Assembly (NCBI RefSeq): GCF_007858975.2
Contig: NZ_CP042220.2
Location: 806,001 to 870,000 of the forward strand
Reading direction: 5' to 3'
DNA: 64,000 bases
Source: Dickeya poaceiphila
GTDB lineage: Bacteria; Pseudomonadota; Gammaproteobacteria; Enterobacterales; Enterobacteriaceae
Shown: piece by piece, positions 1-9,793 of the stretch
How positions within the stretch are numbered: the first letter of the stretch is position 1
Layout of the letters: the number at the start of each line of letters is the position of its first letter
Notes under the pieces: model-generated
Told to the model about the DNA's origin: nothing
The model's input: the letters and a program-made list of their open reading frames with translations, nothing else
Databases searched by the model: none
Program-made: the position numbers and the translations under genes

Positions 1-1158
1 AACGGCGTGGTGGATGAGGAGTACGCCGCTTATATCGATAACCTGATTGACGAACTACACCGTCAGGGCATCGAACCGATGCTGTGTCTGGAACACTATG
101 AGTTGCCAGCGGTGCTGTTTGAGAAGTATCAGGGCTGGTCGTCGAAGCAGGTGGTGGAGTGGTTCGTGCAGTACGCCGACGCGGTGTTCGCCCGTTATGC
201 CGGCAAGGTCAAACGCTGGTTCACCTTTAACGAACCGATTGTGGTGCAAACCCGCGTCTATCTGGACGCGGTGCGCTACCCCTACCAGCAGGACACCGGC
301 GTCTGGATGCAGTGGAACCACCACAAGAATCTGGCAACCGCCAACGTGGTGCAACTGTTCCGCGACAAAGGTTATCACCAGCAGGGCGGCAGCATCGGGG
401 TGATCCTCAACCCTGAGGTCACCTATCCGCGCTCCAGCGCTGTACACGATGTGGAAGCAGCAAGGCTGTATGACCTGTTCTACAACCGGGTATTTCTGGA
501 CCCGGCGCTGAAGGGCGAATACCCGGCGGAATTACTGGCGCTGCTGGAAAAGCATCAGGTGAACTGGGATTACAACGCCGACGAACTGGCGATTATCCGC
601 GCCAACACCGTGGACGAGGTCGGGATCAATCTCTACTACCCGCACCGGGTCAAAGCGCCCAGTCGGGCCTGGAACAGCAACACGCCGTTCCATCCAGCCT
701 GCTACTACGAGCATTTCGAGTTGCCTGGCCGCCGCATGAATAAGTCCCGTGGTTGGGAGATCAATCCCCGCATTATTTACGACATGGCGATGCGCCTGAA
801 GGATGACTACGGCAACGTGCCCTGGTTTGTGTCGGAAAACGGCATGGGGATCGAAAACGAAGGCCAGTTCAAAGACCGCCACGGCGTGATACAGGACGAC
901 TACCGTATCGCGTTTATCGCCGAGCACCTTTACTGGACGCTGAAGGCGCGTGAAGAGGGTGCCAACTGTCTGGGTTACATGCTGTGGGCGTTTACCGACA
1001 ACGTCTCGCCGATGAACGCTTTTAAGAACCGTTACGGCCTGATTGAAATCGATTTGGAGCATGACCGGCAGCGGCGGCCTAAGAAATCGGCAGGTTGGTT
1101 CCGTCAGGTGCGGGACAGCGGCGTGCTGGCATTCGAACTGGACGATGAAGATAAATAG
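1..1158 (+). CDS. 6-phospho-beta-glucosidase, GH1 family (5' end outside window)
   Basis: Glycoside hydrolase family 1 enzyme that would hydrolyse phosphorylated beta-glucosides delivered by a PTS, in the cytoplasm. The reading frame is open from base 1, so the first roughly 80-90 residues of a normal 460-480-residue GH1 protein lie upstream. The acid/base glutamate sits in FTFNEP and the nucleophile in SENGMG, so both catalytic residues are present. A PTS IIB gene follows 8 bp downstream, which supports a 6-phospho-beta-glucosidase rather than a plain beta-glucosidase. The particular substrate (cellobiose, arbutin, salicin) cannot be read from the sequence. Confidence 0.93.
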   Translation, partial: NGVVDEEYAAYIDNLIDELHRQGIEPMLCLEHYELPAVLFEKYQGWSSKQVVEWFVQYADAVFARYAGKVKRWFTFNEPIVVQTRVYLDAVRYPYQQDTGVWMQWNHHKNLATANVVQLFRDKGYHQQGGSIGVILNPEVTYPRSSAVHDVEAARLYDLFYNRVFLDPALKGEYPAELLALLEKHQVNWDYNADELAIIRANTVDEVGINLYYPHRVKAPSRAWNSNTPFHPACYYEHFELPGRRMNKSRGWEINPRIIYDMAMRLKDDYGNVPWFVSENGMGIENEGQFKDRHGVIQDDYRIAFIAEHLYWTLKAREEGANCLGYMLWAFTDNVSPMNAFKNRYGLIEIDLEHDRQRRPKKSAGWFRQVRDSGVLAFELDDEDK

Positions 1159-1166
1159 GGGGAAAG

Positions 1167-1484
1167 ATGAAACGGATTGTACTGGCCTGCTCGGCAGGTA
1201 TGTCCACGTCGCTGGTGGTGACTAAAATGGAAAAAGAAGTGGCTGCACGTGGCATGGAATATCAGATTTACGCCATTCCTGAACAGAACCTGCGGGATGA
1301 ATTACAGACTTATGGCGACGATATCATCGCGGTGCTGCTGGGACCACAGGTGCGCTTCAAACTTGCGGAAAACAAAAAGCTGACCGACGAGTACCACATC
1401 CCCATCGCGGTGATCGACCCGGTAGCCTACGGCACCCTGAACGGTGCAAAGGTACTCGATCAGGCGCTGAGTTTGGTAAACTGA
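1167..1484 (+). CDS. PTS system, lactose/cellobiose-type IIB component
   Basis: Small cytoplasmic phosphocarrier that passes phosphate from IIA to an incoming beta-glucoside held by IIC. At 105 residues it has the family's usual size. The phosphorylated cysteine lies in the N-terminal loop CSAGMSTS (residues 8-15), the ChbB/CelA-type signature. A GGGGAAAG ribosome site precedes the ATG. It is the last gene of the beta-glucoside operon visible here; the IIC and IIA genes are presumably upstream of the window. No terminator was located before the following regulator gene. Confidence 0.92.
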   Translation: MKRIVLACSAGMSTSLVVTKMEKEVAARGMEYQIYAIPEQNLRDELQTYGDDIIAVLLGPQVRFKLAENKKLTDEYHIPIAVIDPVAYGTLNGAKVLDQALSLVN

Positions 1485-1597
1485 ATTTCTGATTGCTGTA
1501 GTGTATGGCCGGGGGCCGGATTTCCCGGCCATGCGGTTCTCCGGCCCGACGTCGGTACGGCAGCGATGTTCAATTCTTGGCCGTTCAGGGTGACATT

Positions 1598-2365
1598 GTG
1601 GCAAAGGTTGTGGTTCTACAAGAAAGAAAGCAATACCAGGAGATAGGGTGTGACCTGCGGGAGAAAATCCAGCAGGGGGAGTACCCGGTTGGGGCGCGTC
1701 TTCCGCCGGAGCGGAATATTGCGGAAACCTACGGCGTGAGCCGTACCATCGTGCGTGAAGCGTTGCTGATGCTGGAACTGGAAGGCACGGTGGATATTCG
1801 TCAGGGTTCTGGCGTCTATGTGCTGCGCGTGCCGTCGGTGGAGGAGCCGTCCCCTAATGCGCAAAACCGCATCGGCGCGTTTGAAATGTTGCAGGCGCGT
1901 CAATTGCTGGAAAGCAATATCGCCGCGTTTGCCGCGCGCATGGCGACCCGCAATGATATTGATATCCTGCGGCGCACGCTGGAACAGGAGCAGGCGGCTA
2001 TCGCCGCTAATGATTACCGCAGCGACTTCGATAAAATTTTTCATCTGCAGGTGGCGGGTGCTACCCAAAATCAGATGTTGCTGGAAACCGTCAGCAATAT
2101 CTGGTCCTGCCGGGATGAAAGCCCTATCTGGCAGCAGCTTTACAGCCATGTCGGCAACCATGGTTACCGGCTGAAATGGCTGGCGGACCATCAGACGATA
2201 CTGGCGGCGCTGCGTCGTCGTGATGTCAGTGGGTCGTATCAGGCGATGTGGCAGCATCTGGAAAACGTCAAAACTACACTGATGGAGATTTCCGACGCAC
2301 AAGCGCCGGAGTTTGACGGCTATCTGTTCGATTCAGTGCCGATTTTTCAGGGAAAACTGGTCTGA
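1598..2365 (+). CDS. GntR/FadR-family transcriptional regulator, UxuR/ExuR-like
   Basis: DNA-binding regulator with an N-terminal winged helix (about residues 10-75: YQEIG, GARLPPERNIAETYGVSR, VREALLMLELEG, IRQGSGVYV) and a C-terminal all-helical FCD ligand domain. The winged helix resembles the hexuronate regulators UxuR and ExuR. I chose the GTG at 1598, which has AGGGTGA in front; the open frame continues upstream, but that part does not look like protein. It lies just after the beta-glucoside PTS genes and could regulate them, but FCD regulators more often bind organic or sugar acids. The ligand is unknown. Confidence 0.85.
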   Translation: MAKVVVLQERKQYQEIGCDLREKIQQGEYPVGARLPPERNIAETYGVSRTIVREALLMLELEGTVDIRQGSGVYVLRVPSVEEPSPNAQNRIGAFEMLQARQLLESNIAAFAARMATRNDIDILRRTLEQEQAAIAANDYRSDFDKIFHLQVAGATQNQMLLETVSNIWSCRDESPIWQQLYSHVGNHGYRLKWLADHQTILAALRRRDVSGSYQAMWQHLENVKTTLMEISDAQAPEFDGYLFDSVPIFQGKLV

Positions 2366-2368
2366 CGT

Positions 2369-2842
2369 ATGACGATGATGGAAATTAAGCCAACCATTGG
2401 CTATCTGGCGGATTATCCGCATTGTGAGGCGCAGGTCGTCGACTGGCTGTGGCAGGCGTTTGGCGACGGGCTGAGTCGGGATTTTTTTGCCAGCGTGGTG
2501 CACCACAGCATGGATAAGAGCGCGTTGCCGCTGACGTTCGTGGCGCTGGCGGGCGACCAACTGGTCGGTACGGTCGGGCTGTGGCGTTGTGATTTGATAA
2601 GCCGCCAGGATTTAACCCCGTGGCTGGCGGCGCTGTATGTGGACGAGCGCTACCGCGACCGTGGTCTGGGCGCCGAACTTCAGCGTTTTGTCATCGAATT
2701 CAGCCGCGAGCGCGGTTTTGACTCTCTCTACCTGTACGCTGGTTTCAGCGGTTACTACGAGCGCCACGGCTGGCGTTACATCGGCGATGCGCCGGATTAC
2801 CCCGATAAAACCGTGCGGCTGTACCACCGCTCTCTCGGTTGA
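2369..2842 (+). CDS. GNAT-family N-acetyltransferase
   Basis: Acetyl-CoA-dependent acetyltransferase fold of about 155 residues. The central motif A is visible as LYVDERYRDRGLGAELQRFV, with the pyrophosphate-binding R-x-x-G-L-G. The C-terminal part (YAGFSGYYERHGWRYIG) has the tyrosine and beta-bulge pattern common in the family. It begins 4 bp after the GntR gene, so the two are probably co-transcribed. Several ATG codons occur close together at the start (2369, 2375, 2378), so the exact start is uncertain. The acceptor substrate cannot be predicted. Confidence 0.85.
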   Translation: MTMMEIKPTIGYLADYPHCEAQVVDWLWQAFGDGLSRDFFASVVHHSMDKSALPLTFVALAGDQLVGTVGLWRCDLISRQDLTPWLAALYVDERYRDRGLGAELQRFVIEFSRERGFDSLYLYAGFSGYYERHGWRYIGDAPDYPDKTVRLYHRSLG

Positions 2843-2886
2843 TTTTGTGCTGTTGACAAACAGCCTTGTTGTTTTTTACTGCCGAT

Positions 2887-3290
2887 TCATTTGAGCGTGG
2901 TGAGAGATTTCGTGCTTGATGACGTTGGTATCCCTTTGCAACATCGTCGCACGCACGACAAGGAGAGGCTCAAACGCCGCCTCTCCTTGACCACTGGCTG
3001 AGGGCTAAACTGTGCCGCTGGCGCGGTGCCTTCGGTGTTCGCCTTCGCTATTCGGGCCACCCGTGACGTGGTTACTCGCCCCATCCCTGGGGCTCGCCCT
3101 TCGGGCCAGCGTAACCGCTGTTCAAAAACGTTCCCGACGTTTTTGTCCCGGCACGGCACGGGTTTTCGCGGCGTCCTGCCGCTCACCCGGCGAAGTCGCA
3201 CGCCTCAGCACAGTTTTTGACGCCGTAAAACCATCACCTTCAGCTAAAGGGACTTACCAGTGTCTGCTGCGTCTTAATGCCTTACTAATT
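2887..3290. other. Non-coding, highly structured GC-rich intergenic stretch
   Basis: About 400 bases between the acetyltransferase and galR contain no credible gene. Several strong inverted repeats are visible, for example AAGGAGAGGC (about 2960) with its complement 16 bases on, CCCCATCCCTGGGG near 3079, and AAAACGTTCCCGACGTTTTT near 3124. Open frames through it exist on both strands, but they are low in sequence likelihood and conflict with one another. It looks like a composite intergenic repeat of the genus or a folded RNA. Its function is not known. Confidence 0.45.
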
Positions 3291-4300
3291 TAGTGCCCAT
3301 TATTCAAACTGGCGACGGAATGCCGTCGAATCAACGTGGGATTGAACAGGTTGATGGCATTGGGCAATGGCGTGTCGTTGGCCAGCGCCAGCGCAATTTG
3401 CGCCGCCTGCGTCGCCATGGCGGTAATCGGATAACGGATGGTGGTCAGTCGCGGGCGCAGGTAACGCGACAGCAGTACATCATCGAAGCCGATCAGCGAC
3501 ATATCTCGCGGCACCTGAATGTCGTTATCACTCAGTACCGCCAGCGCGCCGGCGGCCATTGGGTCGTTGTAGCAGGTCAGCGCAGTGACTGGCCGGCCAC
3601 GCTCCAGCAGCGTGGTCATTGCTGCCTCACCGCCGCTTTCGTCCGGCTCGCCGTAGGCAATCAACTGTTCATTCAGCGTAATATTATGTTCGGCCAGTGC
3701 ATCCCGGTAGCCAGCCAGACGGTCATCGGCGTCGGAAATGGCATGGTTGGAACACAAAATGCCGATTTGACGATGCCCTTGCAGGATTAAATGACGGGTC
3801 GCCAGCCAGGCGCCGTAGCGGTTATCCAATGCCACGCAACGCGCTTCATACCCCGGCATAATACGGTTAATCAGCACCATACCCGGAATCTGTTCCATCA
3901 ACTGCGCCAGCTCTTCATCCGGTAGCGCCTTGGCGTGAACCACCAGCGCCGCACAGCGGTGACGAATTAGCTGTTCGATGGCCTGACGCTCTTTGTGCGC
4001 CATATGATAACCATTGCCAATTAACAGGAAGTTACCGGTACGGTAGGCTTCCTGCTCCACCGCCTTGACCATGGTGCCGAAAAACGGGTCGGACACGTCG
4101 GATACCACCAACCCCAGTGTTTCGGTTGACTGCTGGGCCAGCGCACGGGCGTTGGCATTCGGATGGTATTGCAACTGCTGCATGGCTTGCAGTACGGCGC
4201 TGCGCGCTTGTTCGCTGGCTTTGGGCGAATCATTGATGACGCGTGATACGGTGGCGACCGACACACCCGCCAGCCTGGCGACGTCCTTAATGGTGGCCAT
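3290..4300 (-). CDS. galR: Galactose operon repressor GalR, LacI family
   Basis: LacI-type repressor, 336 residues, that binds gal operators and is released by D-galactose. The N-terminal helix-turn-helix and hinge (TIKDVARLAGVSVATVSRVI, then NANARALAQQ) are followed by a periplasmic-binding-protein-like core. Long stretches match E. coli GalR, including GNFLLIGNGYH, RHRCAALVVHAK and the C-terminal PTLIRRHSV. Its place next to aas-lplT and the omrA-type sRNA is the enterobacterial arrangement. The start ATG at 4300 has AGGAAACTTCC upstream. Confidence 0.96.
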   Translation of the reverse strand: MATIKDVARLAGVSVATVSRVINDSPKASEQARSAVLQAMQQLQYHPNANARALAQQSTETLGLVVSDVSDPFFGTMVKAVEQEAYRTGNFLLIGNGYHMAHKERQAIEQLIRHRCAALVVHAKALPDEELAQLMEQIPGMVLINRIMPGYEARCVALDNRYGAWLATRHLILQGHRQIGILCSNHAISDADDRLAGYRDALAEHNITLNEQLIAYGEPDESGGEAAMTTLLERGRPVTALTCYNDPMAAGALAVLSDNDIQVPRDMSLIGFDDVLLSRYLRPRLTTIRYPITAMATQAAQIALALANDTPLPNAINLFNPTLIRRHSVASLNNGH

Positions 4301-4676
4301 GGAAGTTTCCTGTGGTTCCTGGTGTAAAAATGGTGCGCTGAATCGAGTGACTGTCTGAGTGTCACGGAATTAGGCCACGACCGCAAGAGGCGGGGATCGC
4401 AACTTTCAGCGCTGGTGCGTTGCTGTCTGTCATTAAACGGTCACAATCGCGCAGGGAAATGTGACAAAGTCGTTGCCAGTAATGGTTGGATAAGTTAATC
4501 CGGTTTTTTCATCTAATGCACTGATTTGCATACTGGCGTATGTTGAGCGAGCTATCGTTGCTTTTTCACCGCTTTATTACAGCTCATCCGAGAATTTTAC
4601 AGTTGGTTTCACTTAGAGCGTTTATCTTTCGATTATGAGCTAGTGATTCAGGGGGACTCTCTTTAAAGTAACAAGT

Positions 4677-4767
4677 CCCAGAGGTATTGATGGGTGACAA
4701 TCGATGTGTTCTCCACATTGAACCATTAAAATTTCACCGACCTACGCGGATGCGTAGGTTTTTTTTT
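4677..4767 (+). ncRNA. omrA: OmrA/OmrB-type small regulatory RNA
   Basis: The 5' end CCCAGAGGTATTGATGGGTG is nearly identical to the conserved seed region shared by enterobacterial OmrA and OmrB. The 3' end is a terminator with the stem ACCTACGC-GGAT-GCGTAGGT and nine T residues, also as in OmrA/B. A plausible -10 (TAAAGT) lies about 7 bases before the start. The position between galR and aas matches E. coli, where two copies are found; I see one here. In E. coli these Hfq-dependent RNAs are activated by OmpR and repress outer-membrane, curli and flagellar regulators. Targets here are an inference from that. Confidence 0.93.
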
Positions 4768-5370
4768 GCTTGCGACTGGTAGGATCAAAAATAATACGCT
4801 TGTCACCAATAAAAAATAAATCCCATCACCCTAAAACACCTTGATTAAAAAGATAAAATATGGTTGAGACGGTGTTGCCGGAGGCTTACGTTTGTCGTTT
4901 GTTCGCTCGATAATTTATAATATTGGATTTGACGATAATATCGGTAATATAAAACAAATGACGCAATTGATTTATTAGATACCAAATATCGCTCAATATT
5001 ATTTTCAGGTATCACTGAATAAAAATAGCAAAAATAATCACCATCTTTATTGCCCACCTGATGTTTTTCCCCGACAAGTAATAGAAGACGTCACGCTGGA
5101 TAATGCAGTCGGGCGAAGCCATTACCCACCCGCTCTTTTTACACAGCAGCCTAATGATTTTGGGCTGTTTTTTACTCGCCTTCTTCGTTGCTGTGTTAGC
5201 GTTTTCATCACCAGTATTGATGCGGTTTATGGTATTGTTGAACCCTTTAACATGATGTGTCGTTGCGGTGTGTGCGTCGTCCCGATATTGCGGTTATTCC
5301 GGTGGTGAATGTGAATGATCGCAGGGGACGATCATGAACAATGGGCGGCATGTGCGTCCAGACCGGGCTG
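4768..5370. other. AT-rich intergenic region before aas
   Basis: About 600 bases downstream of the sRNA terminator and before the tandem repeat. I find no convincing gene: the one 70-codon frame on the minus strand has no ribosome site and no recognisable protein pattern. The promoter of aas presumably lies in its last part. Otherwise nothing was recognised. Confidence 0.4.
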
Positions 5371-5404
5371 CATTGTTGTTTACAATACATTGTTGTTTAC
5401 AATA
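5371..5404. repeat. Exact 17-bp tandem duplication just upstream of aas
   Basis: CATTGTTGTTTACAATA occurs twice head to tail at 5371-5387 and 5388-5404 with no mismatch. Each unit contains the dyad ATTGT-N5-ACAAT. The second copy ends about 10 bases before the aas start codon and immediately precedes its GGGAGG ribosome site. It could be a double operator, or simply a slippage duplication in the leader. Confidence 0.85.
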
Positions 5405-5414
5405 GGGAGGTGGG

Positions 5415-7613
5415 ATGATTTATACCTTTTTACGCTGGATACTGAAACACCTGTATCGCATCCAGATCACGGGTGATGAAAGCAGTTTCCAGCAGCCGAG
5501 GGTATTGATTACCCCAAACCACGTTTCATTCCTTGATGGCGTGTTGATGGCGCTGTTTCTGCCGGTGCAAAACAAACTGGTGTTTGCCGTCTATTCTCGT
5601 ATTGCCGAACATTGGCTGATGCGTTTGTTAAAGCCGTACGTCGATTTTCTACCGCTGGACCCAACCAATCCTCTGGCTATCAAACAGTTGATTCGACTGG
5701 TGGAACAGGGGCGCCCGGTGGTGGTATTTCCAGAAGGGCGTATCACAGTGACCGGTTCACTGATGAAGATTTACAGCGGGGCGGCGTTCGTCGCTGCCCG
5801 TTCCGGCGCAGCGGTGGTGCCGGTGCGTATCGAAGGGCCGGAGTTTACCCATTTTGGCCGCCTGGGTGGGGTGTTGCGCCGCCGGCTGTTTCCTCAGTTT
5901 TCTCTGCACTTTCTGCCGCCAACCCGGTTACCGATGCCGGTAGCGCCGTCGTCGCGTGAGCGCCGCGAACTGGCCGGCGAGGCGCTGCACCGCATCATGA
6001 TGGACGCACGTATGGCGGTGCGTCCGCGCCATACGTTGTATCAGGCGTTTCTTGCTGCCTGTGATCGTTATGGCTACCACTCGCCCTGTATTGAAGACAT
6101 CAACCTGAACGAAGATAGCTACCATGGTTTGCTGAAAAAATCGCTTGGGGTGGCGCGCATTCTGCAGCGCTTTACCGGCGAGCGTGAGCATGTCGGGTTG
6201 TTGCTGCCCAATACGACGGTTACCGCTGCCGCGATTCTCGGTGCCTCGCTCAGTAGCCGGGTGCCGGCGATGCTGAATTACACTGCCGGGGTGAAAGGGA
6301 TTCAAAGCGCGATGATCGCCGCGCGGATCAAAACCATCGTCACCTCGCGGCAGTTTCTGGAAAAAGGCAAACTGACCCACCTGCCACAGCAGGTGAAAGA
6401 GGCTAACTGGGTCTATCTGGAAGATTTGAAAAATACCGTCACGCTGTCGGACAAACTGTGGATTTTGTTCCACCTGTTGTTACCAAAGCGCGCTATGCAG
6501 CCGCAACAGCCGGACGACGCGGCGGTAATTCTGTTCACCTCTGGTTCGGAAGGCCATCCGAAAGGGGTGGTGCACTCCCATAACAGTGTGATGGGCAACG
6601 TAGAGCAGATCCGCACCGTGGCTGATTTCACGCCGCGCGACCGTTTCATGTCGGCATTGCCGCTGTTCCACGCCTTTGGGCTGACCGTCGGGCTGCTGAC
6701 GCCGCTGATGACCGGCGCGCGGGTATTCCTCTATCCAAGCCCACTGCATTACCGCATTGTGCCGGAACTGGTGTATGACCGTAACTGCACGGTGCTGTTC
6801 GGTACCTCCACCTTTCTTGGGCACTATGCGCGCTTCGCCCACCCGTATGATTTCGCCCGCCTGCGTTACGTGGTGGCCGGTGCGGAAAAGCTGTCTGAAC
6901 AGGTGCGAACCCTGTGGCAGGACAAATTCGGCATTCGCATTCTGGAAGGCTACGGTGTGACTGAGTGTGCGCCGGTGGTCGCTATCAACGTACCGATGGC
7001 CTGTAAACCGCATTCCGTTGGCCGACTGCTGCCGGGCATGGAGTCGAGATTGATTCCGGTGCCAGGTATCCACCACGGCGGTCGTCTGCAATTGCGTGGG
7101 CCGAACGTGATGAGCGGCTATCTGCGGGTGGAAAACCCCGGTGAGCTGGAACCACCCGCCGCGGAGAATGAACAAGGGTGGCGTGAAGCGAACTGGTACG
7201 ACACCGGTGATATTGTCGATTTTGATGAACAGGGTTTCTGCACCATCCTTGGCCGTGTTAAGCGTTTCGCCAAACTGGCCGGAGAAATGGTGTCGCTGGA
7301 GAGTGTGGAGCAACTGGCGAATCAGGTGTCGCTACAGGCGCAACACGCTGCCAGCGCCCGCAGCGACAGCAGCAAAGGAGAAGCGCTGGTGCTGTTTACC
7401 ACCGACGCTACGCTGACCCGCGACCGCCTGTTGACGCAAGCGCGAGTAAGCGGCGTGCCGGAATTGGCGGTGCCGCGCGATATTCGTTATCTGAAAGATC
7501 TGCCGCTGTTAGGCAGCGGCAAGCCGGACTTCGTTACGCTGCGTCAACTGGCGGAACAGCCTGCCGATGCGGCGCAAGACGTTGCGGACGCACAACCGGA
7601 GCATGATGCATGA
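5415..7613 (+). CDS. aas: Bifunctional 2-acyl-glycerophosphoethanolamine acyltransferase / acyl-ACP synthetase
   Basis: Inner-membrane enzyme that re-acylates lysophosphatidylethanolamine, using acyl-ACP it makes itself. At 732 residues it has the normal two-domain length. The N-terminal PlsC acyltransferase domain has the HX4D motif in NHVSFLD and the FPEGR motif near residue 110. The C-terminal AMP-binding domain has the P-loop-like [15 protein letters not shown] near residue 375 and [10 protein letters not shown]. The ATG follows GGGAGGTGGG. It overlaps lplT by 4 bases, so flippase and acyltransferase are translationally coupled, as in other enterobacteria. Confidence 0.97.
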   Translation: MIYTFLRWILKHLYRIQITGDESSFQQPRVLITPNHVSFLDGVLMALFLPVQNKLVFAVYSRIAEHWLMRLLKPYVDFLPLDPTNPLAIKQLIRLVEQGRPVVVFPEGRITVTGSLMKIYSGAAFVAARSGAAVVPVRIEGPEFTHFGRLGGVLRRRLFPQFSLHFLPPTRLPMPVAPSSRERRELAGEALHRIMMDARMAVRPRHTLYQAFLAACDRYGYHSPCIEDINLNEDSYHGLLKKSLGVARILQRFTGEREHVGLLLPNTTVTAAAILGASLSSRVPAMLNYTAGVKGIQSAMIAARIKTIVTSRQFLEKGKLTHLPQQVKEANWVYLEDLKNTVTLSDKLWILFHLLLPKRAMQPQQPDDAAVILFTSGSEGHPKGVVHSHNSVMGNVEQIRTVADFTPRDRFMSALPLFHAFGLTVGLLTPLMTGARVFLYPSPLHYRIVPELVYDRNCTVLFGTSTFLGHYARFAHPYDFARLRYVVAGAEKLSEQVRTLWQDKFGIRILEGYGVTECAPVVAINVPMACKPHSVGRLLPGMESRLIPVPGIHHGGRLQLRGPNVMSGYLRVENPGELEPPAAENEQGWREANWYDTGDIVDFDEQGFCTILGRVKRFAKLAGEMVSLESVEQLANQVSLQAQHAASARSDSSKGEALVLFTTDATLTRDRLLTQARVSGVPELAVPRDIRYLKDLPLLGSGKPDFVTLRQLAEQPADAAQDVADAQPEHDA

Positions 7614-8857
7614 GTCACCAGATGTCTTCCTCGTCGTCGCTGTTTTCCCGCGGTATGAATGCGGTGATGGTCGCGCAGTTTTTCTCCGCCTTCGGCGATA
7701 ATGCGCTGCTGTTCGCTACGTTGGCGCTGGTGAAATCGCTGGCGTATCCCGACTGGAGCCATCCCTTCCTGCAAATGGGGTTTGTCGCCGCCTATATTGT
7801 ACTGGCGCCGTTTGTCGGTCAGTTTGCCGATAGTTTCGCTAAAGGGCGGGTGATGATGCTTGCCAACGCCCTGAAACTACTCGGTGCGTTGCTGATCTGC
7901 TTAGGGGGCAATCCGTTTTTGGGCTACACGCTGGTGGGGGTGGGCGCAGCGGCCTATTCCCCGGCTAAGTACGGTATTTTGGGCGAAATCACCCGTGGCG
8001 ATCAGTTGGTGAAAGCCAACGGTCTGATGGAAGCCTCTACCATCGCGGCCATTCTTATCGGTTCGGTATTCGGCGGTGTTCTGGCTGACTGGCACATCTA
8101 TGGTGCGCTGGCGGTGTGTGCGCTGGCTTATGGCATCGCGCTGGTCGCCAACCTGCTGGTTCCGCGATTGGCAGCCGCTCGCCCTGGTGCTTCCTGGCGT
8201 CCGGTACGCATGACCCGATCATTCTTTGACGCCTGCCGTGTACTGTGGCGCAACGGTGAAACCCGTTTTTCGCTGGTCGGCACCAGCATGTTTTGGGGGG
8301 CGGGCGTGACGCTGCGTTTCCTGTTGGTGCTGTGGGTGCCGCTGGCGCTGGGTATCAACGATAATTCGACGCCGACGCTGCTCAACGCCATGGTGGCGGT
8401 GGGGATTGTGGTCGGCGCAGCCGCTGCGGGCAAACTGGTGATGCTGAAAACCGTGCGGCGTTGTTTGCCCGCCGGGGTATTGATCGGCGTTATGGTGGGG
8501 GTATTCACCCTGCAGCATAATTTGCTGAGTGCTTACGCCTGCCTGTTGGCGCTGGGGGCGTTGGGCGGCTTTTTCATCGTGCCGCTTAATGCGCTGTTGC
8601 AGGAACGCGGTCGGGAAAGCGTGGGTGCAGGTAACGCTATTGCCGTGCAGAATTTAGGTGAAAACGGTGCCATGTTGTTGATGCTGGCGCTCTACTCGCT
8701 GGCGGTGAAGCTCGGTGTGCCGGTACTGGCGATAGGCGTTGGCTTTGGCGTGCTGTTTGCACTGGCGATTGCCGGACTGTGGGTTTGGGTGCAGGTGACT
8801 CAGTGGCGGCGTCGGCCAACATCTGCGGCCATGGATACGTCCGATGAGCGTGAATAA
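7610..8857 (+). CDS. lplT: Lysophospholipid transporter LplT
   Basis: Major-facilitator-type inner-membrane protein of 415 residues with about 12 hydrophobic segments. In E. coli it flips lysophosphatidylethanolamine from the outer to the inner leaflet for re-acylation by Aas. The segments [25 protein letters not shown] start, [10 protein letters not shown] and [23 protein letters not shown] are characteristic of this family. The ATG overlaps the aas stop in ATGA; a second Met four codons on (SHQ-MSSSSS) is an alternative start. Confidence 0.95.
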   Translation: MSHQMSSSSSLFSRGMNAVMVAQFFSAFGDNALLFATLALVKSLAYPDWSHPFLQMGFVAAYIVLAPFVGQFADSFAKGRVMMLANALKLLGALLICLGGNPFLGYTLVGVGAAAYSPAKYGILGEITRGDQLVKANGLMEASTIAAILIGSVFGGVLADWHIYGALAVCALAYGIALVANLLVPRLAAARPGASWRPVRMTRSFFDACRVLWRNGETRFSLVGTSMFWGAGVTLRFLLVLWVPLALGINDNSTPTLLNAMVAVGIVVGAAAAGKLVMLKTVRRCLPAGVLIGVMVGVFTLQHNLLSAYACLLALGALGGFFIVPLNALLQERGRESVGAGNAIAVQNLGENGAMLLMLALYSLAVKLGVPVLAIGVGFGVLFALAIAGLWVWVQVTQWRRRPTSAAMDTSDERE

Positions 8858-8868
8858 CGGGAGTAGCG

Positions 8869-9324
8869 ATGAGTCTGATTTGGCATGACTGGGGTGTGAA
8901 AGACCTGAATCCGTACGCGTTGTATGACATTTTGCGCCTGCGCAACCAGGTGTTTGTGGTGGAACAGCAATGCGTTTATCAGGACCTGGATGGGCTGGAT
9001 CTGGTCGATGGCAATCGCCATGTGACGGCCTGGCAAAACGGCAGATTAATGGCCTGCGCGCGGCTGCTGGCGCCTCATGATCGACAAGATGTCGTGACTA
9101 TTGGCCGGGTGGTCGTTGCCCCTGAGATACGTGGTCAGCGGCTTGGGCACCAGTTATTGATGCATTCGCAAGCAGTCTGCGCCCGACACTGGCCGGGGCG
9201 GGCGCAATATCTTTCCGCGCAGGCGCATTTGCAGCATTTCTACCAGCAATTTGGTTTTGTGGTCTGCGGCGACGGTTATGATGAGGATGGTATTCCCCAT
9301 GTACCGATGCGAACGGCGGGATAG
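8869..9324 (+). CDS. elaA: ElaA-family GNAT acetyltransferase
   Basis: 151-residue GNAT-fold protein. It matches E. coli ElaA along its whole length: LRNQVFVVEQQCVYQDLDG near the start, IGRVVVAPEIRGQRLG as the acetyl-CoA motif, and QAHLQHFYQQFGFV with EDGIPH at the end. The physiological acceptor of ElaA is not established. It starts 11 bp after lplT with a GGGAGTAGCG site and may be transcribed with it. Confidence 0.93.
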   Translation: MSLIWHDWGVKDLNPYALYDILRLRNQVFVVEQQCVYQDLDGLDLVDGNRHVTAWQNGRLMACARLLAPHDRQDVVTIGRVVVAPEIRGQRLGHQLLMHSQAVCARHWPGRAQYLSAQAHLQHFYQQFGFVVCGDGYDEDGIPHVPMRTAG

Positions 9325-9462
9325 TGCGGCGGCAGGTCGTACAGTAGCAGGCGTACAGAAGCATGAGTACAGCGGCATAGTGTTCGGTTGCGGCGCTGCT
9401 GGCCTATGGTGTGCCGTAGCCCTCGGTCAGACTGTCGTCGGGCTGGTTTGGTCTGGCGTTAG

Positions 9463-9591
9463 TCAACTGGCGGAATGGGAAATGGTGCTGCCTAGCTTCT
9501 GAATGTCCTGACCAAAGCCGCGAGCAGTGTTGCATCCGCTCAGCGTGGTTGCCATGAAGGCGGTTGCGATCAGTAACATAACAATTTTCAT
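9463..9591 (-). CDS. Entericidin-type small lipoprotein
   Basis: 42-codon gene. The product begins MKIVMLLIATAFMATTL, then the lipobox LSGC, then NTARGFGQDIQKLG and ISHSAS. This is the pattern of entericidin A/B (signal, lipidated Cys, NTxRGxGxDI). The mature lipoprotein would have about 23 residues. AAGGT lies 9 bases before the ATG. In E. coli EcnA and EcnB are encoded in tandem as an antidote/toxin pair; here a single copy stands alone between elaA and a diguanylate cyclase gene, so the role in lysis or envelope stress is only inferred. Confidence 0.88.
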   Translation of the reverse strand: MKIVMLLIATAFMATTLSGCNTARGFGQDIQKLGSTISHSAS

Positions 9592-9793
9592 GGTAGTTTA
9601 CCTTGATGTGGAGTTTTATTCTGGATAGGGAAAATCCTGTGTTTACTTTGTCATAATCTCAAGTTTCGATTCAATGCTTTGTCAGTCTGTTAGCTTAGAT
9701 AGTTGTGCTGAACCGCGTTTGCGGGCAGGTTGATGGTATCCCTGCCGTAGGATGTTGGATGTCGGTTCGGTTTATTCAGTTACAAGGAGCGTC

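Noticed and set aside
2887..3290. Protein genes on both strands in the folded region
   Set aside because: The frames conflict, lack ribosome sites and consist of repeat-driven residues.
4845..5057. 70-codon minus-strand frame upstream of aas
   Set aside because: No ribosome site, AT-driven composition and no protein-like pattern.
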